This document shows, in pieces, positions 7,222-16,145 of a stretch of DNA of 31,849 bases (positions are counted from its first letter, which is position 1; each line of letters begins with the position of its first letter). Below the pieces are notes generated by a model, which made no database searches, was not told the origin of the DNA, and saw only the letters and a list, made by a program, of their open reading frames with translations. The translations under genes were made by a program, and so were the position numbers. The DNA comes from Prevotellaceae bacterium UBA1726 (GTDB taxonomy: Bacteria; Bacteroidota; Bacteroidia; Bacteroidales; Bacteroidaceae), in NCBI GenBank assembly GCA_002316005.1, contig DCIM01000069.1, forward strand, positions 1 through 31,849. Reading direction: 5' to 3'.

Positions 7222-9321
7222 ATGCGTAGATTCTTCCTTATTATATTTTTCCTGCGTCTCATTGCCACAGTAGGCTTTGCACAGAAGGACTCCCTGCTCA
7301 TTGATTGGGAGTTCTCGCGCGATAGTGTCTCGTGGCAGATGGTCAACATACCTCATTCGTGCAACGCTCTTGATGGTCATTCTGCACGCTACTATCGAGG
7401 AAGGACTTATTACAACAAGATTCTAACAATCGACAAGGCAGATGTCAAGCGTCCTACATTTCTCCTTTTTGAGGGTGCCGCACAACAGGCAACAATCTTT
7501 CTCAACGACCTGAAAGTTACTCATCACTATGGTGGTTACACTGCCTTCCCAGTTGAACTGACGGGAAAACTGAAGGTAGGCGAGAATCTTGTCAGTGTGG
7601 TTTGCGACAATTGCGAGGATAAGAATCTTATCCCTGTGTCATCGGATTTCAACAAGAACAATGGTCTTCACAACCCCGTTCATCTCCTTCAAATGAACGA
7701 CCTCTATCTTGACCCTCTTGCTCATGGTCCCTACAGAATGAAAGCGTTCAGCCGTCATCTGGCTGATGGCGAACAACTGATAATCCAAACAGATGTGCGT
7801 TGCCGGAAGAAAAGTAGAAAGGTAGATTTTGAATACCGTCTAAAGGACCACGAAGGCAACATCGTAATGCAGCGAATCTACGAGATGCTTGTAAAAGAGG
7901 GAGAACGAACCTGTTCTACCTGCGAAATGTTCATAGAGAATGCCCATCTTTGGGATGGCGTCAACGATCCGTATCTCTACACAATAGAAATAGATTTGAA
8001 GAGTGGTGGCATTCTCCTTGACCACACAGAGTCACGATTCGGTTTCCGCTATTTTGAGATGACTCCCGACCGCGGGTTCTTCCTCAACGGTAATCCCTAC
8101 CCTCTTCGCGGTGTCTGTATACACCAGGATATGGACGAGAGAGCTTCGGCAATGACAAAGGCCGACTATGACAATGATTATTCAATAATCCACGAGTTAG
8201 GGGCAAACTTCGTCCGACTGGCACATTATCCACATAACGACTACGCCTTCCAATTGTGCGACTCGCTCGGTATCATCGTTCAGACGGAGATTCCATGGGT
8301 TAATGTGTGCGGCAAGAAGGCATCTTCGCTTTATTTCCATAACATCCAGAATATGGCGAATGAGATGGTGGTAAATCTCTTCAACCATCCAAGCATTGTC
8401 TTCTGGGGGCTTTGGAATGAACTTGACACATGGGGCAACAACGACAAGTTACAAGGACCTATCGACTTTGACAGAGTGAAGGAACAGACACGCAATGCCT
8501 ACGATGTGATTCGGTATAATGACAAGCAGCGATTCATAGGCGTTACTGATTGTAGCGTTCTTCGCAATGAGGGTTACCCAGAACTTAAAGCCAACTATTT
8601 CTCGGAGAATCGCTATAACGGTTGGTATTATAATACCGGTACAAAAGATGGATTCCTTAAGTTTTCTGATGACATGAACGAAGTTCACGACAAGGCTCCG
8701 TCACATATTGTCAATGTAGGTGAATATGGTGCAGGAATCAATCCTTTCTGTCATACCACTGATACCACAGCATTGTTCGACCGCTCAGACGACAGCAAAC
8801 ACTACGAGGAATACGGCAATCTCATGCATGAGAGTCACTGGCAGCAGATTTGCCAAATGCCATGGCTAAACTTCACATCAGCATGGGTGATGTTCGACTT
8901 CCCTGTTGCAAATCGTCAGGAAGGATATATGGATTCCGATGACGGTGTGAATTTCAAGGCAAACAACTATCGCAAGTACATTAATGACAAGGGTCTCGTT
9001 ACACGCAACCGCCTTATAAAGAAAGATGTATTCTATCTATACAAAGCTGCATGGAACAAAAACGAGACAACCGTCCACATCACAAGCAAGCGTCTCCACA
9101 AATGGCCTCATGGGCAGAAAGTAGGCGTGAAAGTATACAGTAACGCCCAATCGCTCAACCTCTATCAAAACGGAGAACTAAAAGAAACACTCAACTCTTC
9201 CGGCGAGGTGTCGGGGGTGATATGGCAATTCAAACCGCTACGCCTACAAAGTGAAAAGGATATCTTCCGCGTTGTTGCAGATGATGGCACTGAGGATGAA
9301 TGGCAGATTATTAGAGAATAA
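7222..9321 (+). CDS. Secreted glycoside hydrolase family 2 protein (beta-galactosidase/beta-glucuronidase-like)
   Basis: A retaining exo-glycosidase predicted to act in the periplasm. The 699-residue protein has a signal peptide (about 1-20, ending GFAQ). It then has the GH2 sugar-binding domain (YYRGRTYY near 57-64), an immunoglobulin-like domain, and a TIM barrel with LRGVCIHQDMD (295-305). The acid/base is E400 in FWGLWNELD and the nucleophile is E501 in NVGEYGAG. A short C-terminal beta domain follows. GH2 motifs alone do not separate galactosidase, glucuronidase or mannosidase activity, so the sugar is unknown. It starts 2 nt after the S41 gene and lies 9 nt before the ABC exporter gene. 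No SusC/SusD genes are nearby, so this is not a standard polysaccharide utilisation locus. Confidence 0.9.
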   Translation: MRRFFLIIFFLRLIATVGFAQKDSLLIDWEFSRDSVSWQMVNIPHSCNALDGHSARYYRGRTYYNKILTIDKADVKRPTFLLFEGAAQQATIFLNDLKVTHHYGGYTAFPVELTGKLKVGENLVSVVCDNCEDKNLIPVSSDFNKNNGLHNPVHLLQMNDLYLDPLAHGPYRMKAFSRHLADGEQLIIQTDVRCRKKSRKVDFEYRLKDHEGNIVMQRIYEMLVKEGERTCSTCEMFIENAHLWDGVNDPYLYTIEIDLKSGGILLDHTESRFGFRYFEMTPDRGFFLNGNPYPLRGVCIHQDMDERASAMTKADYDNDYSIIHELGANFVRLAHYPHNDYAFQLCDSLGIIVQTEIPWVNVCGKKASSLYFHNIQNMANEMVVNLFNHPSIVFWGLWNELDTWGNNDKLQGPIDFDRVKEQTRNAYDVIRYNDKQRFIGVTDCSVLRNEGYPELKANYFSENRYNGWYYNTGTKDGFLKFSDDMNEVHDKAPSHIVNVGEYGAGINPFCHTTDTTALFDRSDDSKHYEEYGNLMHESHWQQICQMPWLNFTSAWVMFDFPVANRQEGYMDSDDGVNFKANNYRKYINDKGLVTRNRLIKKDVFYLYKAAWNKNETTVHITSKRLHKWPHGQKVGVKVYSNAQSLNLYQNGELKETLNSSGEVSGVIWQFKPLRLQSEKDIFRVVADDGTEDEWQIIRE

Positions 9322-9330
9322 GGAAATAAA

Positions 9331-11145
9331 ATGAATTTGATAAAACTCCTACAGAAGATTGCGCCTTATGTGCGACCATACAAATGGCTCGTGGTGGCGA
9401 CATTGATACTAACACTCATCGGTTCGTTTATCGCGCAGATTAATGCCATCGTACTTGATCGTACAGTTGATGCTATCAACGACCTTGTGAAACCGGAAGG
9501 TTTTGCATGGAAAGAGGCGGTTAACATCCTCACCATCATCAGCATTGTCTTGTTGGGTAAGGAAGTGTTGGCAGCACTGATACGCTATGCACAGAATTTC
9601 TTTGGTGAACGAATGAGAATATTCGTGAGCAAAGATCTCTCGCAGGCAGTCGTTGACCATATTCTGTCTTATCGAATGGCGTTCTTCAGTCGTAGTGGCA
9701 ATGAGACGGGCAAACTCCAGACACGAATCGACCAAGGTGTGGGAAGTCTTTCTTCAACGGTACAAAGTATCTTTATCGACCTTCTCCCTCTCTTCACCAG
9801 TGCCATTCTCGCATTGATCTTGATGTTTGCGGCGAATGTGTATGTTGGATTGACAGCATTGTTTATCGTACCAATATACATATGGATTACCATCCGTCAG
9901 GCGCGTCGCCTGAAAGGATGGCGGCACAATATGCGTGAGTTCCGCGAGATGAAGAGCAATGGTGTGGTTAGCATCATTGAGAGCATCAATGTCATCAAGT
10001 CATTCAACCGCGAACCGATTGAGAGTCAGAAGCAATGGGATCTCCAGACAAAATTCACCGACAACCAGATGCTTGTGCGCAAGACATCATTCTATTTTGA
10101 TGGCGTGAAGAGTTTTGTACAGCAGGTGGGAACGGTACTTATCATCATCTTAACGGCTTATCTCGTACTGATTCAGTATCCGGGCATGACAATCGGTAAA
10201 ATCATGTATCATGTCATGCTCTTTGCCAATGTCACTGCACCAATCACGCAGTTGCAGCGCATCTTCGATTCACTAAACGATGCTCTCATCTATGCAGAGG
10301 GATTCTTCGATATCCTTGAGGCGAAGGACGAGACTGAATCATCGGGTTCTTATCGCCCAGAGAAGATAAAGGGCGAGTTTGAGATTAAGAATGTTGATTT
10401 CACTTATCCTAACGGCACTAAGGCTCTTCACAATATTAACATGACCGTAGGCAGCGGAAGAATAACTGCGTTCGTAGGTTTGTCTGGCGCAGGAAAGAGT
10501 ACCATTGTCAACCTTCTGGATAAGTTCTACGAGCCTGATTGTGGTAGCATCACACTTGATGGTGTTGACCTAAAGGATTACGACACTCAGTTCCTTCGCG
10601 AAAACATAGGATTGGTATTACAGAAGAACCACATCTTCTCGGGTAGCATTGAGGAGAATATACGCTATGGCAAACCTGATGCCACCGACGAGGAGGTAAT
10701 TGATGCAGCAAAGAAGGCGTACATATACGAACAAATTATGAAGTTGCCTGAAGGAATGCAGACGAAGGCCACAGCACTCTCTGGCGGTCAGCAACAACGC
10801 ATAGCCATTGCTCGAATGTTTCTCAAGAACCCTCCAATCATCTTCCTCGACGAACCGACCGCAAGTCTTGATGCCATTGCCACAGAGCAGATAAAGGCAA
10901 GTATTGACGCCATAAAGCGCGATCGAACCGTAATAATCATCAGTCATAGCATCTCACAGATTATTGATAGCGATATCGTGTATGCGTTGAAGGATGGTCG
11001 GGTGGAACAATGTGGAGAACCTGATGAACTATATAAGAAAGGTGGTGTCTACAAGGACATAGTCGATGCCTCTGCCCGTAGTCTAAATATTGATAAACTC
11101 GCCCATACCCTCGACCCGAATGGGGATGGGAAACTGTTTGATTAG
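9331..11145 (+). CDS. ABC exporter, fused permease and ATPase
   Basis: A 604-residue half-transporter of the MsbA/MDR type that would act as a dimer in the inner membrane. An N-terminal six-helix transmembrane domain (helices visible at about 18-40, 64-86, 145-190 and 262-305) is followed by an ATPase domain. The ATPase has Walker A GLSGAGKST (383-391), Q-loop Q431, signature LSGGQ (483-487), Walker B IIFLDEP (503-509) and H-loop H539. The substrate cannot be read from the sequence; lipid or peptide export is common in this class. It is the last gene of the run that starts with the topoisomerase gene. No strong plus-strand terminator follows it before the tRNA-Leu gene. Confidence 0.92.
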   Translation: MNLIKLLQKIAPYVRPYKWLVVATLILTLIGSFIAQINAIVLDRTVDAINDLVKPEGFAWKEAVNILTIISIVLLGKEVLAALIRYAQNFFGERMRIFVSKDLSQAVVDHILSYRMAFFSRSGNETGKLQTRIDQGVGSLSSTVQSIFIDLLPLFTSAILALILMFAANVYVGLTALFIVPIYIWITIRQARRLKGWRHNMREFREMKSNGVVSIIESINVIKSFNREPIESQKQWDLQTKFTDNQMLVRKTSFYFDGVKSFVQQVGTVLIIILTAYLVLIQYPGMTIGKIMYHVMLFANVTAPITQLQRIFDSLNDALIYAEGFFDILEAKDETESSGSYRPEKIKGEFEIKNVDFTYPNGTKALHNINMTVGSGRITAFVGLSGAGKSTIVNLLDKFYEPDCGSITLDGVDLKDYDTQFLRENIGLVLQKNHIFSGSIEENIRYGKPDATDEEVIDAAKKAYIYEQIMKLPEGMQTKATALSGGQQQRIAIARMFLKNPPIIFLDEPTASLDAIATEQIKASIDAIKRDRTVIIISHSISQIIDSDIVYALKDGRVEQCGEPDELYKKGGVYKDIVDASARSLNIDKLAHTLDPNGDGKLFD

Positions 11146-11159
11146 GTAGGCTATCTGGC

Positions 11160-11187
11160 AAAAAAAGAGAACCCCAGAGGGATTCTC
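11160..11187 (-). terminator. Rho-independent terminator of tRNA-Leu
   Basis: On the minus strand a 9-bp stem (GAGAATCCC with GGGGTTCTC, one wobble pair; plus-strand arms 11167-11175 and 11179-11187) with a 3-nt loop is followed by seven T residues. It lies 2 nt after the tRNA 3' end. The plus strand has no T run here, so it should act on the tRNA only. Confidence 0.85.
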
Positions 11188-11189
11188 AA

Positions 11190-11274
11190 TGGTGCGCCCG
11201 ATAGGACTCGAACCTACACATCGCAAGACACCAGATCCTAAGTCTGGCGCGTCTACCAATTTCGCCACGAGCGC
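11190..11274 (-). tRNA. tRNA-Leu (anticodon TAG)
   Basis: The minus strand folds as an 85-nt class II tRNA. The acceptor stem pairs GCGCTCG with CGGGCGC, followed by discriminator A and an encoded CCA. The D arm includes AAATTGGTAGACGC. The anticodon stem CCAGA/TCTGG carries loop CTTAGGA with anticodon TAG, and there is a long variable arm. The T loop is TTCGAGT. It reads CUA and other CUN leucine codons. It has its own promoter and terminator and lies antisense between the ABC exporter and GH92 genes. Confidence 0.95.
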
Positions 11275-11295
11275 AGGAATCAAAAGATTTGAATG

Positions 11296-11326
11296 CAAAA
11301 TTACGCAAAATAACTGAATTAGCAAA
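11296..11326 (-). promoter_or_regulatory. Predicted promoter of tRNA-Leu
   Basis: On the minus strand TTTG (11323-11326) and TAATTTTG (11296-11303) are 19 nt apart, an exact fit to the Bacteroidetes pattern, about 22 nt before the tRNA 5' end. A weaker plus-strand candidate (TTTC, 20 nt, AAGATTTG ending at 11291) overlaps the same region and could serve the GH92 gene. Confidence 0.65.
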
Positions 11327-11330
11327 ATTT

Positions 11331-13520
11331 ATGAAGAAATTTTTAATCTCACTGACACTTCTTTGTGGAGTATGTCTTAATGCTTCTGCACAGAAACTGA
11401 CAGATTTGGTAAACCCTTTCCTCGGTACTGCCACACTGTGGGATGAAGCAGACCTTCACTATGAACGCCATCGCAAGGCGCGTACATGGGGTGCAGAAAC
11501 ATTCCCCGGAGCAAGTGTGCCAAATGCCATGGTGCAGCTGTCGCCAGTGACAATGTACCACTCGGGGGCAGGCTATCAGTATGAGGATTCAACAATATGC
11601 GGTTTCACGCATACGAACAAAGGACATTGGAATCTATTGCATGTGCCTTTCATGCCTGTGTCTGGGAAAAATGTCAATATCGAAAACTTCGCTTCGCGTT
11701 TCTCACATGCTAACGAGGAGGCTCACCCTGGATATTATCGTGTTCATCTTGATGACTATGACATTGATGTAGAACTGACTTCCACCCTTCGCTGCGCATT
11801 CCATCGCTACACTTTCAACCGAGGTCGCCATCATCAAGTCATTGCCGATCTCGCGCGTAGTAATAATGAGGTACGCGCGTGGGAGATAGAGGAAGCTGGC
11901 GATAATGCCTTCAAAGGATCGCAGACAACAAGCGAAGGACGCATCTTCTTCTATGGCACGACAAATGCAAAAATAAGCAATATCGATATTCAGAAGAATG
12001 ACAAGAGGGGAATTGCTATCATCAACTTCAAACCTGGTGGCAAAAAGGTTGAGATGAAGGTGGGATTCTCGTTTGTTTCCGTTGAAGGAGCGAAGGCAAA
12101 CCTCATGGCGGAAATTGCAGAACAGTCGTTTGAACAGATACGCAAGTCTGCAGATGACAAATGGGAGTTGATGCTGTCAAAGATAAAAGTTGAAGGTGGC
12201 ACCGAGCGTAAACAACGCCTTTTCTATTCGTGCCTCTACCGCTCATTACTATGGCCGGCACTTCGCAGTGATGTCAATGGCGACTACACCGATGCTCGCG
12301 GAAATATCGTGAACAATGGATTCCACTATTACACCGACCCTTCCTTTTGGGACGACCATCGCAACAAACTCGTACTCCTTGAATTGCTTCAGCCAGAGGT
12401 GACCATCGACATCATCAAATCGTGCATTGATCGCGGCGAGAAGCGTCGCGGATATATGCCTACATTCTTCCATGGCGACCACGCCTCGACATTCATCTCG
12501 GGCAGTTGGCTTCGTGGGTTGAGAGACTTCGACCTCAATCGTGCCTATAAACTCTTGCTGAAGAATGCTACAGTACCGGGACGTGGAGGGCGTCCTTACC
12601 TTGACGAATACCTGAAGCAGAGATGGATTGCAGATGTTGATATTCCTGGAATTAAGTATTTCAATGAGCACAAAGGTGCTGTGACAAAGGTTTTGGAGTA
12701 TTCATACGATGACTACGCTGTGGCACTTGTAGCAAAAATTCTTGGCGACAAAAAGAATGAGGAGATGCTTCTTGAGCATTCAAAAAACTATAAGAATATG
12801 TTCGACCGCGAAACGGGTTTCTATCGTGGGCGCAACGACAAAGGAGAGTGGATAAAGGAATTTGACCCTTACTATCCTTACTTCCAGCATATGTATCGCG
12901 AGTCGAATGCATGGAACAATCTCTTTTATGCACCTCACGATATTGAGGGTATGATGAATCTCTACAAGGTGGGCTCTATCTCACTGCCAAATGGCGAGGG
13001 AACCATACAAGGCAATGAGAAACAGATTGTAGAGCAACTGCTTGATAAAATGTTCCGCGACCCTTGGCGTGGTTACGAAGTGGAGAACCTTACCGGCTTC
13101 ATCGGCAACTACTGTCACGGCAACCAACCTGGTCATTCCATTCCTTATGTCTATTATTTCTGCGACAAGCAAGAGAAGAGTCAGGCCATCCTCGACTCGC
13201 TCATGAACAACTATTATGACATGGGACGCGACCACCTTGCTTTGGCCGGAATGGACGATGCCGGCGAGATGTCGTCATGGTTTGTTTTCAACGCCATGGG
13301 CATCTACACCTATTCGCCAGCCGATGCTGATTATCTGGTCACGGTACCGCTCTTCGACAAGATAACCTTCAACACTCCTGCGCGTCATTTCAGCATAGAA
13401 AAACGAGGCAACGGACGCAAAATCACATCCATCACCTCGGGTGGCAAGGAAATCAGCGGTTGGTTTGTCAACGATGCCGACTTCCGCAGTTCCAAAAACC
13501 TCGTGATTACTACAAGGTAA
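11331..13520 (+). CDS. Secreted GH92-family protein with Glu-to-Gln change at the catalytic-acid motif
   Basis: GH92 enzymes are calcium-dependent inverting exo-alpha-mannosidases. This 729-residue protein has a signal peptide (1-20, ending NASAQ) and then the family start LVNPFLGT. It carries WDDHRNKLVLLELLQPE in the (alpha/alpha)6 domain and GMDDAGEMSSWFVFNAMG (640-657), the conserved Asp-rich base/calcium segment. The usual family motif GNEPSHH reads GNQPGHS here (597-603), so the expected general-acid Glu is Q599. From family knowledge, Gln at this position is linked to mannosyl-phosphate uncapping rather than ordinary mannosidase action; that assignment is inference. The upstream in-frame ATG at 11289 would bury the signal peptide, so 11331 is chosen. 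Its 3' end overlaps the convergent oxidoreductase gene by 11 bp. Confidence 0.9.
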   Translation: MKKFLISLTLLCGVCLNASAQKLTDLVNPFLGTATLWDEADLHYERHRKARTWGAETFPGASVPNAMVQLSPVTMYHSGAGYQYEDSTICGFTHTNKGHWNLLHVPFMPVSGKNVNIENFASRFSHANEEAHPGYYRVHLDDYDIDVELTSTLRCAFHRYTFNRGRHHQVIADLARSNNEVRAWEIEEAGDNAFKGSQTTSEGRIFFYGTTNAKISNIDIQKNDKRGIAIINFKPGGKKVEMKVGFSFVSVEGAKANLMAEIAEQSFEQIRKSADDKWELMLSKIKVEGGTERKQRLFYSCLYRSLLWPALRSDVNGDYTDARGNIVNNGFHYYTDPSFWDDHRNKLVLLELLQPEVTIDIIKSCIDRGEKRRGYMPTFFHGDHASTFISGSWLRGLRDFDLNRAYKLLLKNATVPGRGGRPYLDEYLKQRWIADVDIPGIKYFNEHKGAVTKVLEYSYDDYAVALVAKILGDKKNEEMLLEHSKNYKNMFDRETGFYRGRNDKGEWIKEFDPYYPYFQHMYRESNAWNNLFYAPHDIEGMMNLYKVGSISLPNGEGTIQGNEKQIVEQLLDKMFRDPWRGYEVENLTGFIGNYCHGNQPGHSIPYVYYFCDKQEKSQAILDSLMNNYYDMGRDHLALAGMDDAGEMSSWFVFNAMGIYTYSPADADYLVTVPLFDKITFNTPARHFSIEKRGNGRKITSITSGGKEISGWFVNDADFRSSKNLVITTR

Positions 13521-14481
13521 CGAGATTAATAATTTTCATCACAGCAAGTGATATGTCCTGATAGCGCTCTACGGCTTCGAAGTTTCGAGTTTCGTAGAGC
13601 GTTCTTATTCTGTCAAATTCGTGCGCCAAGCGATGGGCGAAGAAATTCAGGTCGTATTCCTTCGTCACCACTTCACCTTCCTCTGAGCGAGTTGTCACGG
13701 AGAACGACTTCAAAACACTCACCGGCCCATCCACACGGATTATGCCCTTATCGCCCTGAATCTGCCCGTAAGGGTGACCGAAGCAATCCTTTCCTGCCGA
13801 ACAGACACACTCGAAATCATCATAGTGCATCAGCAGTATGCCAGAAGTATCTACACCATTGAAACCACGGTTCGCATGATATTCCACACTCAAAGGTTCA
13901 CCAAACAAAGCCACGGCGAAGTTGATATTATAGACATTAAGGTCGCGCAATGCCCCTCCGCCACATTCCGGGTCGAAGGCTGGTGCTACATCCTCGCGGA
14001 GGTATCGCTCATAGCGACTTGAATACTGCGAATAGTCACATTCCACCAGTCTTATTCGTCCTATGTTCTCTGCTGCCTCTTTTATTGCTTTCATGTTAGG
14101 CATGTGTAGCAGCGACACCGCCTCAATGAGCATCAGTTCTCGTTCGCGAGCCATATCAACCAATGTCTGCGCCTCCTCAAGGGTCATGCAGATAGGTTTC
14201 TCTATGATGACATTCCTTCCTGCCTCCAAAGCTTTCAGGGCATAGTCGTAGTGGGCAGTGTTCACATTGGCGATATACACAAAGTCGGAGTTATCTTCGC
14301 GAAGCAGTTCGTCGTAGTCGGTGTAGAGATTCGGAATAGAATATTCGTAGGCGAGTTGTCGTGCGCGTCTGATGTCGCTGTGAGCGAAAATCGACTGTGG
14401 TGTGATATCCTGCAGATGAGCGGCGAGCATCTTCAGCACCTCCCCCACTATCATTCCGCTACCTATTACGCTGATTGTCAT
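13510..14481 (-). CDS. Gfo/Idh/MocA-family NAD(P)-dependent oxidoreductase
   Basis: A cytoplasmic sugar- or cyclitol-type dehydrogenase of unknown substrate. The 323-residue protein begins with a Rossmann fold (MTISVIGSGMIVGEV, glycine motif at residues 6-13). It has the family EKP motif at 94-96 (NVIIEKPICMTLEEA), followed by the alpha/beta C-terminal domain. The frame can be extended upstream to 14598, but that would add a non-homologous segment and cover the -7 element at 14508-14515; the start at 14481 sits right before the Rossmann strand. It is convergent with GH92 and may process a sugar product, but nothing in the sequence fixes this. Confidence 0.85.
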   Translation of the reverse strand: MTISVIGSGMIVGEVLKMLAAHLQDITPQSIFAHSDIRRARQLAYEYSIPNLYTDYDELLREDNSDFVYIANVNTAHYDYALKALEAGRNVIIEKPICMTLEEAQTLVDMARERELMLIEAVSLLHMPNMKAIKEAAENIGRIRLVECDYSQYSSRYERYLREDVAPAFDPECGGGALRDLNVYNINFAVALFGEPLSVEYHANRGFNGVDTSGILLMHYDDFECVCSAGKDCFGHPYGQIQGDKGIIRVDGPVSVLKSFSVTTRSEEGEVVTKEYDLNFFAHRLAHEFDRIRTLYETRNFEAVERYQDISLAVMKIINLVTL

Positions 14482-14507
14482 AATGATGAGTTTTTGATTT
14501 TCTTCTG

Positions 14508-14515
14508 CAAATATA
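14508..14515 (-). promoter_or_regulatory. Predicted -7 element for the oxidoreductase gene
   Basis: The minus strand shows TATATTTG 26 nt before the ATG at 14481, a full match to TAnnTTTG. No TTTG is present at the usual -33 distance, so the promoter is only half supported. The rest of the 14482-14732 gap is AT-rich and also holds the gdhA promoter. Confidence 0.4.
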
Positions 14516-14652
14516 ATCAAAAAAAATATCATTTTGTCATTATGTCTAAAAATTGTTTTCGGTTGTTTTCTGTTGTTTAGCCCTTTAGGGCGCCCCAAAA
14601 GCCCCTCTTCTTTACATTTTGCAATTAATTATTCAAAATTCTTGCGATTTTC

Positions 14653-14684
14653 TTTGGCAGTTTCACTAAAAACACCTATATTTG
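14653..14684 (+). promoter_or_regulatory. Predicted promoter of gdhA
   Basis: TTTG at 14653-14656 and TATATTTG at 14677-14684 are separated by 20 nt, an exact match to the Bacteroidetes promoter. The ATG of gdhA follows 48 nt downstream of the -7 element. Confidence 0.7.
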
Positions 14685-14732
14685 CACCACCTAAATGACA
14701 AATTGTAAACTACAAACCTAAAAAATAAAGCT

Positions 14733-16070
14733 ATGAATGTAAATAACATCATGCAGCAGCTGGAGCAGAAGCATCCAGGTGAGCTTGAATTCCTTCAGGC
14801 AGTTCGCGAAGTTCTTCTCTCTGTAGAAGAAGTGTACAACCAGCATCCAGAGTTCGAGAAGGCAAAACTCATTGAGCGTCTTGTTGAACCAGAGCGTATC
14901 ATCACCTTCCGTGTGCCATGGGTTGACGACAAGGGTGAGGTACAGGTAAACATCGGCTATCGCGTACAGTTCAACTCTGCTATTGGTCCTTACAAAGGCG
15001 GACTTCGTTTCCACGCTTCAGTAAACCTCTCAATACTCAAGTTCCTCGGTTTCGAGCAGACATTCAAGAATGCCCTCACAACATTGCCAATGGGCGGTGG
15101 TAAGGGTGGTTCCGACTTCTCTCCTCGTGGCAAGAGTGATGCTGAAATCATGCGTTTCTGTCAGGCATTCATGACAGAGCTGTATCGTCATATCGGTCCT
15201 GACGAGGATGTACCAGCAGGCGATATCGGTGTTGGCACACGCGAAATCGGTTATCTCTTCGGAATGTACAAGAAACTCACTCATCAGTTCCAGGGCGTGC
15301 TCACAGGTAAGGGCCTTGAGTGGGGTGGTTCACGCATCCGTCCAGAGGCAACAGGTTATGGCGCACTCTACTTCGTTGATCAGATGGCAAAGACTCACGG
15401 CATCGACCTCAAGGGCAAGACTATCGCTATCTCTGGTTTCGGTAATGTGGCATGGGGTGCAGCAAAGAAGGCAACAGAACTTGGTGCAAAGGTTGTAACT
15501 ATCTCTGGTCCTGACGGTTACATCTACGACCCAACAGGTATTGAGGGCGAGAAGATTGAGTATCTGCTCGAACTCCGTGCTTCAGGCAACGACATCTGCT
15601 CTCCTTACGCAGAGGAATTCCCAGAGGCAACATTCTATGCTGGCAAGCGTCCTTGGGAGCAGAAGGTAGACATCGCTCTTCCTTGCGCTACACAGAATGA
15701 GGTTTCAGGTGAGGATGCTGACAACCTTATCAAGAATGGCACTCTCCTCGTTGCTGAGGTTTCGAACATGGGTTGCACAGCCGAGGCTGTTGACAAGTTC
15801 ATTGAGGCAAAGATGATCTTCGCTCCTGGTAAGGCAGTAAATGCTGGTGGTGTAGCAACTTCTGGTCTTGAGATGACACAGAACTCAGAGCGTATCGGTT
15901 GGACAAACGAGGAAGTTGATGCTAAGCTCCATCAGATTATGTACGGCATCCACGAGGCATGCGAGCAGTACGGTCGTCAGGCTGACGGTTATGTAAACTA
16001 TGTAAAGGGTGCAAACATCGCCGGCTTCATGAAGGTTGCCAAGGCAATGATGGCTCAGGGCATTGTATAA
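14733..16070 (+). CDS. gdhA: Glutamate dehydrogenase, probably NADP-specific
   Basis: Interconverts 2-oxoglutarate plus ammonia and glutamate in the cytoplasm, a main ammonium assimilation route in Bacteroidetes. The 445-residue length matches the hexameric family I enzymes. Conserved signatures are PYKGGLRFH (substrate Lys K88), LPMGGGKGGSDF with catalytic K124, DVPAGDIGVGTREIGYL, and the nucleotide-binding ISGFGNVAWGAA. Coenzyme choice (NADPH) is inferred from family resemblance and not proven by the motif. It has its own promoter and terminator and appears monocistronic. Confidence 0.95.
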   Translation: MNVNNIMQQLEQKHPGELEFLQAVREVLLSVEEVYNQHPEFEKAKLIERLVEPERIITFRVPWVDDKGEVQVNIGYRVQFNSAIGPYKGGLRFHASVNLSILKFLGFEQTFKNALTTLPMGGGKGGSDFSPRGKSDAEIMRFCQAFMTELYRHIGPDEDVPAGDIGVGTREIGYLFGMYKKLTHQFQGVLTGKGLEWGGSRIRPEATGYGALYFVDQMAKTHGIDLKGKTIAISGFGNVAWGAAKKATELGAKVVTISGPDGYIYDPTGIEGEKIEYLLELRASGNDICSPYAEEFPEATFYAGKRPWEQKVDIALPCATQNEVSGEDADNLIKNGTLLVAEVSNMGCTAEAVDKFIEAKMIFAPGKAVNAGGVATSGLEMTQNSERIGWTNEEVDAKLHQIMYGIHEACEQYGRQADGYVNYVKGANIAGFMKVAKAMMAQGIV

Positions 16071-16098
16071 TTCGCATATAGATTATATAATAAATAGC

Positions 16099-16136
16099 AA
16101 GAGGCGTACATCATTTTGGTGTACGCCTCTTTTCTG
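16099..16136 (+). terminator. Rho-independent terminator of gdhA
   Basis: A perfect 12-bp stem (arms 16099-16110 and 16120-16131, core GAGGCGTACA) with a 9-nt loop is followed by a short T run, about 28 nt after the gdhA stop. Confidence 0.85.
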
Positions 16137-16145
16137 TAGAATTAT

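Noticed and set aside
7222..14481. A polysaccharide utilisation locus built around GH2 and GH92
   Set aside because: No SusC/SusD pair, hybrid two-component sensor or ECF sigma/anti-sigma gene is present, and the two glycosidases belong to different transcripts separated by a tRNA.
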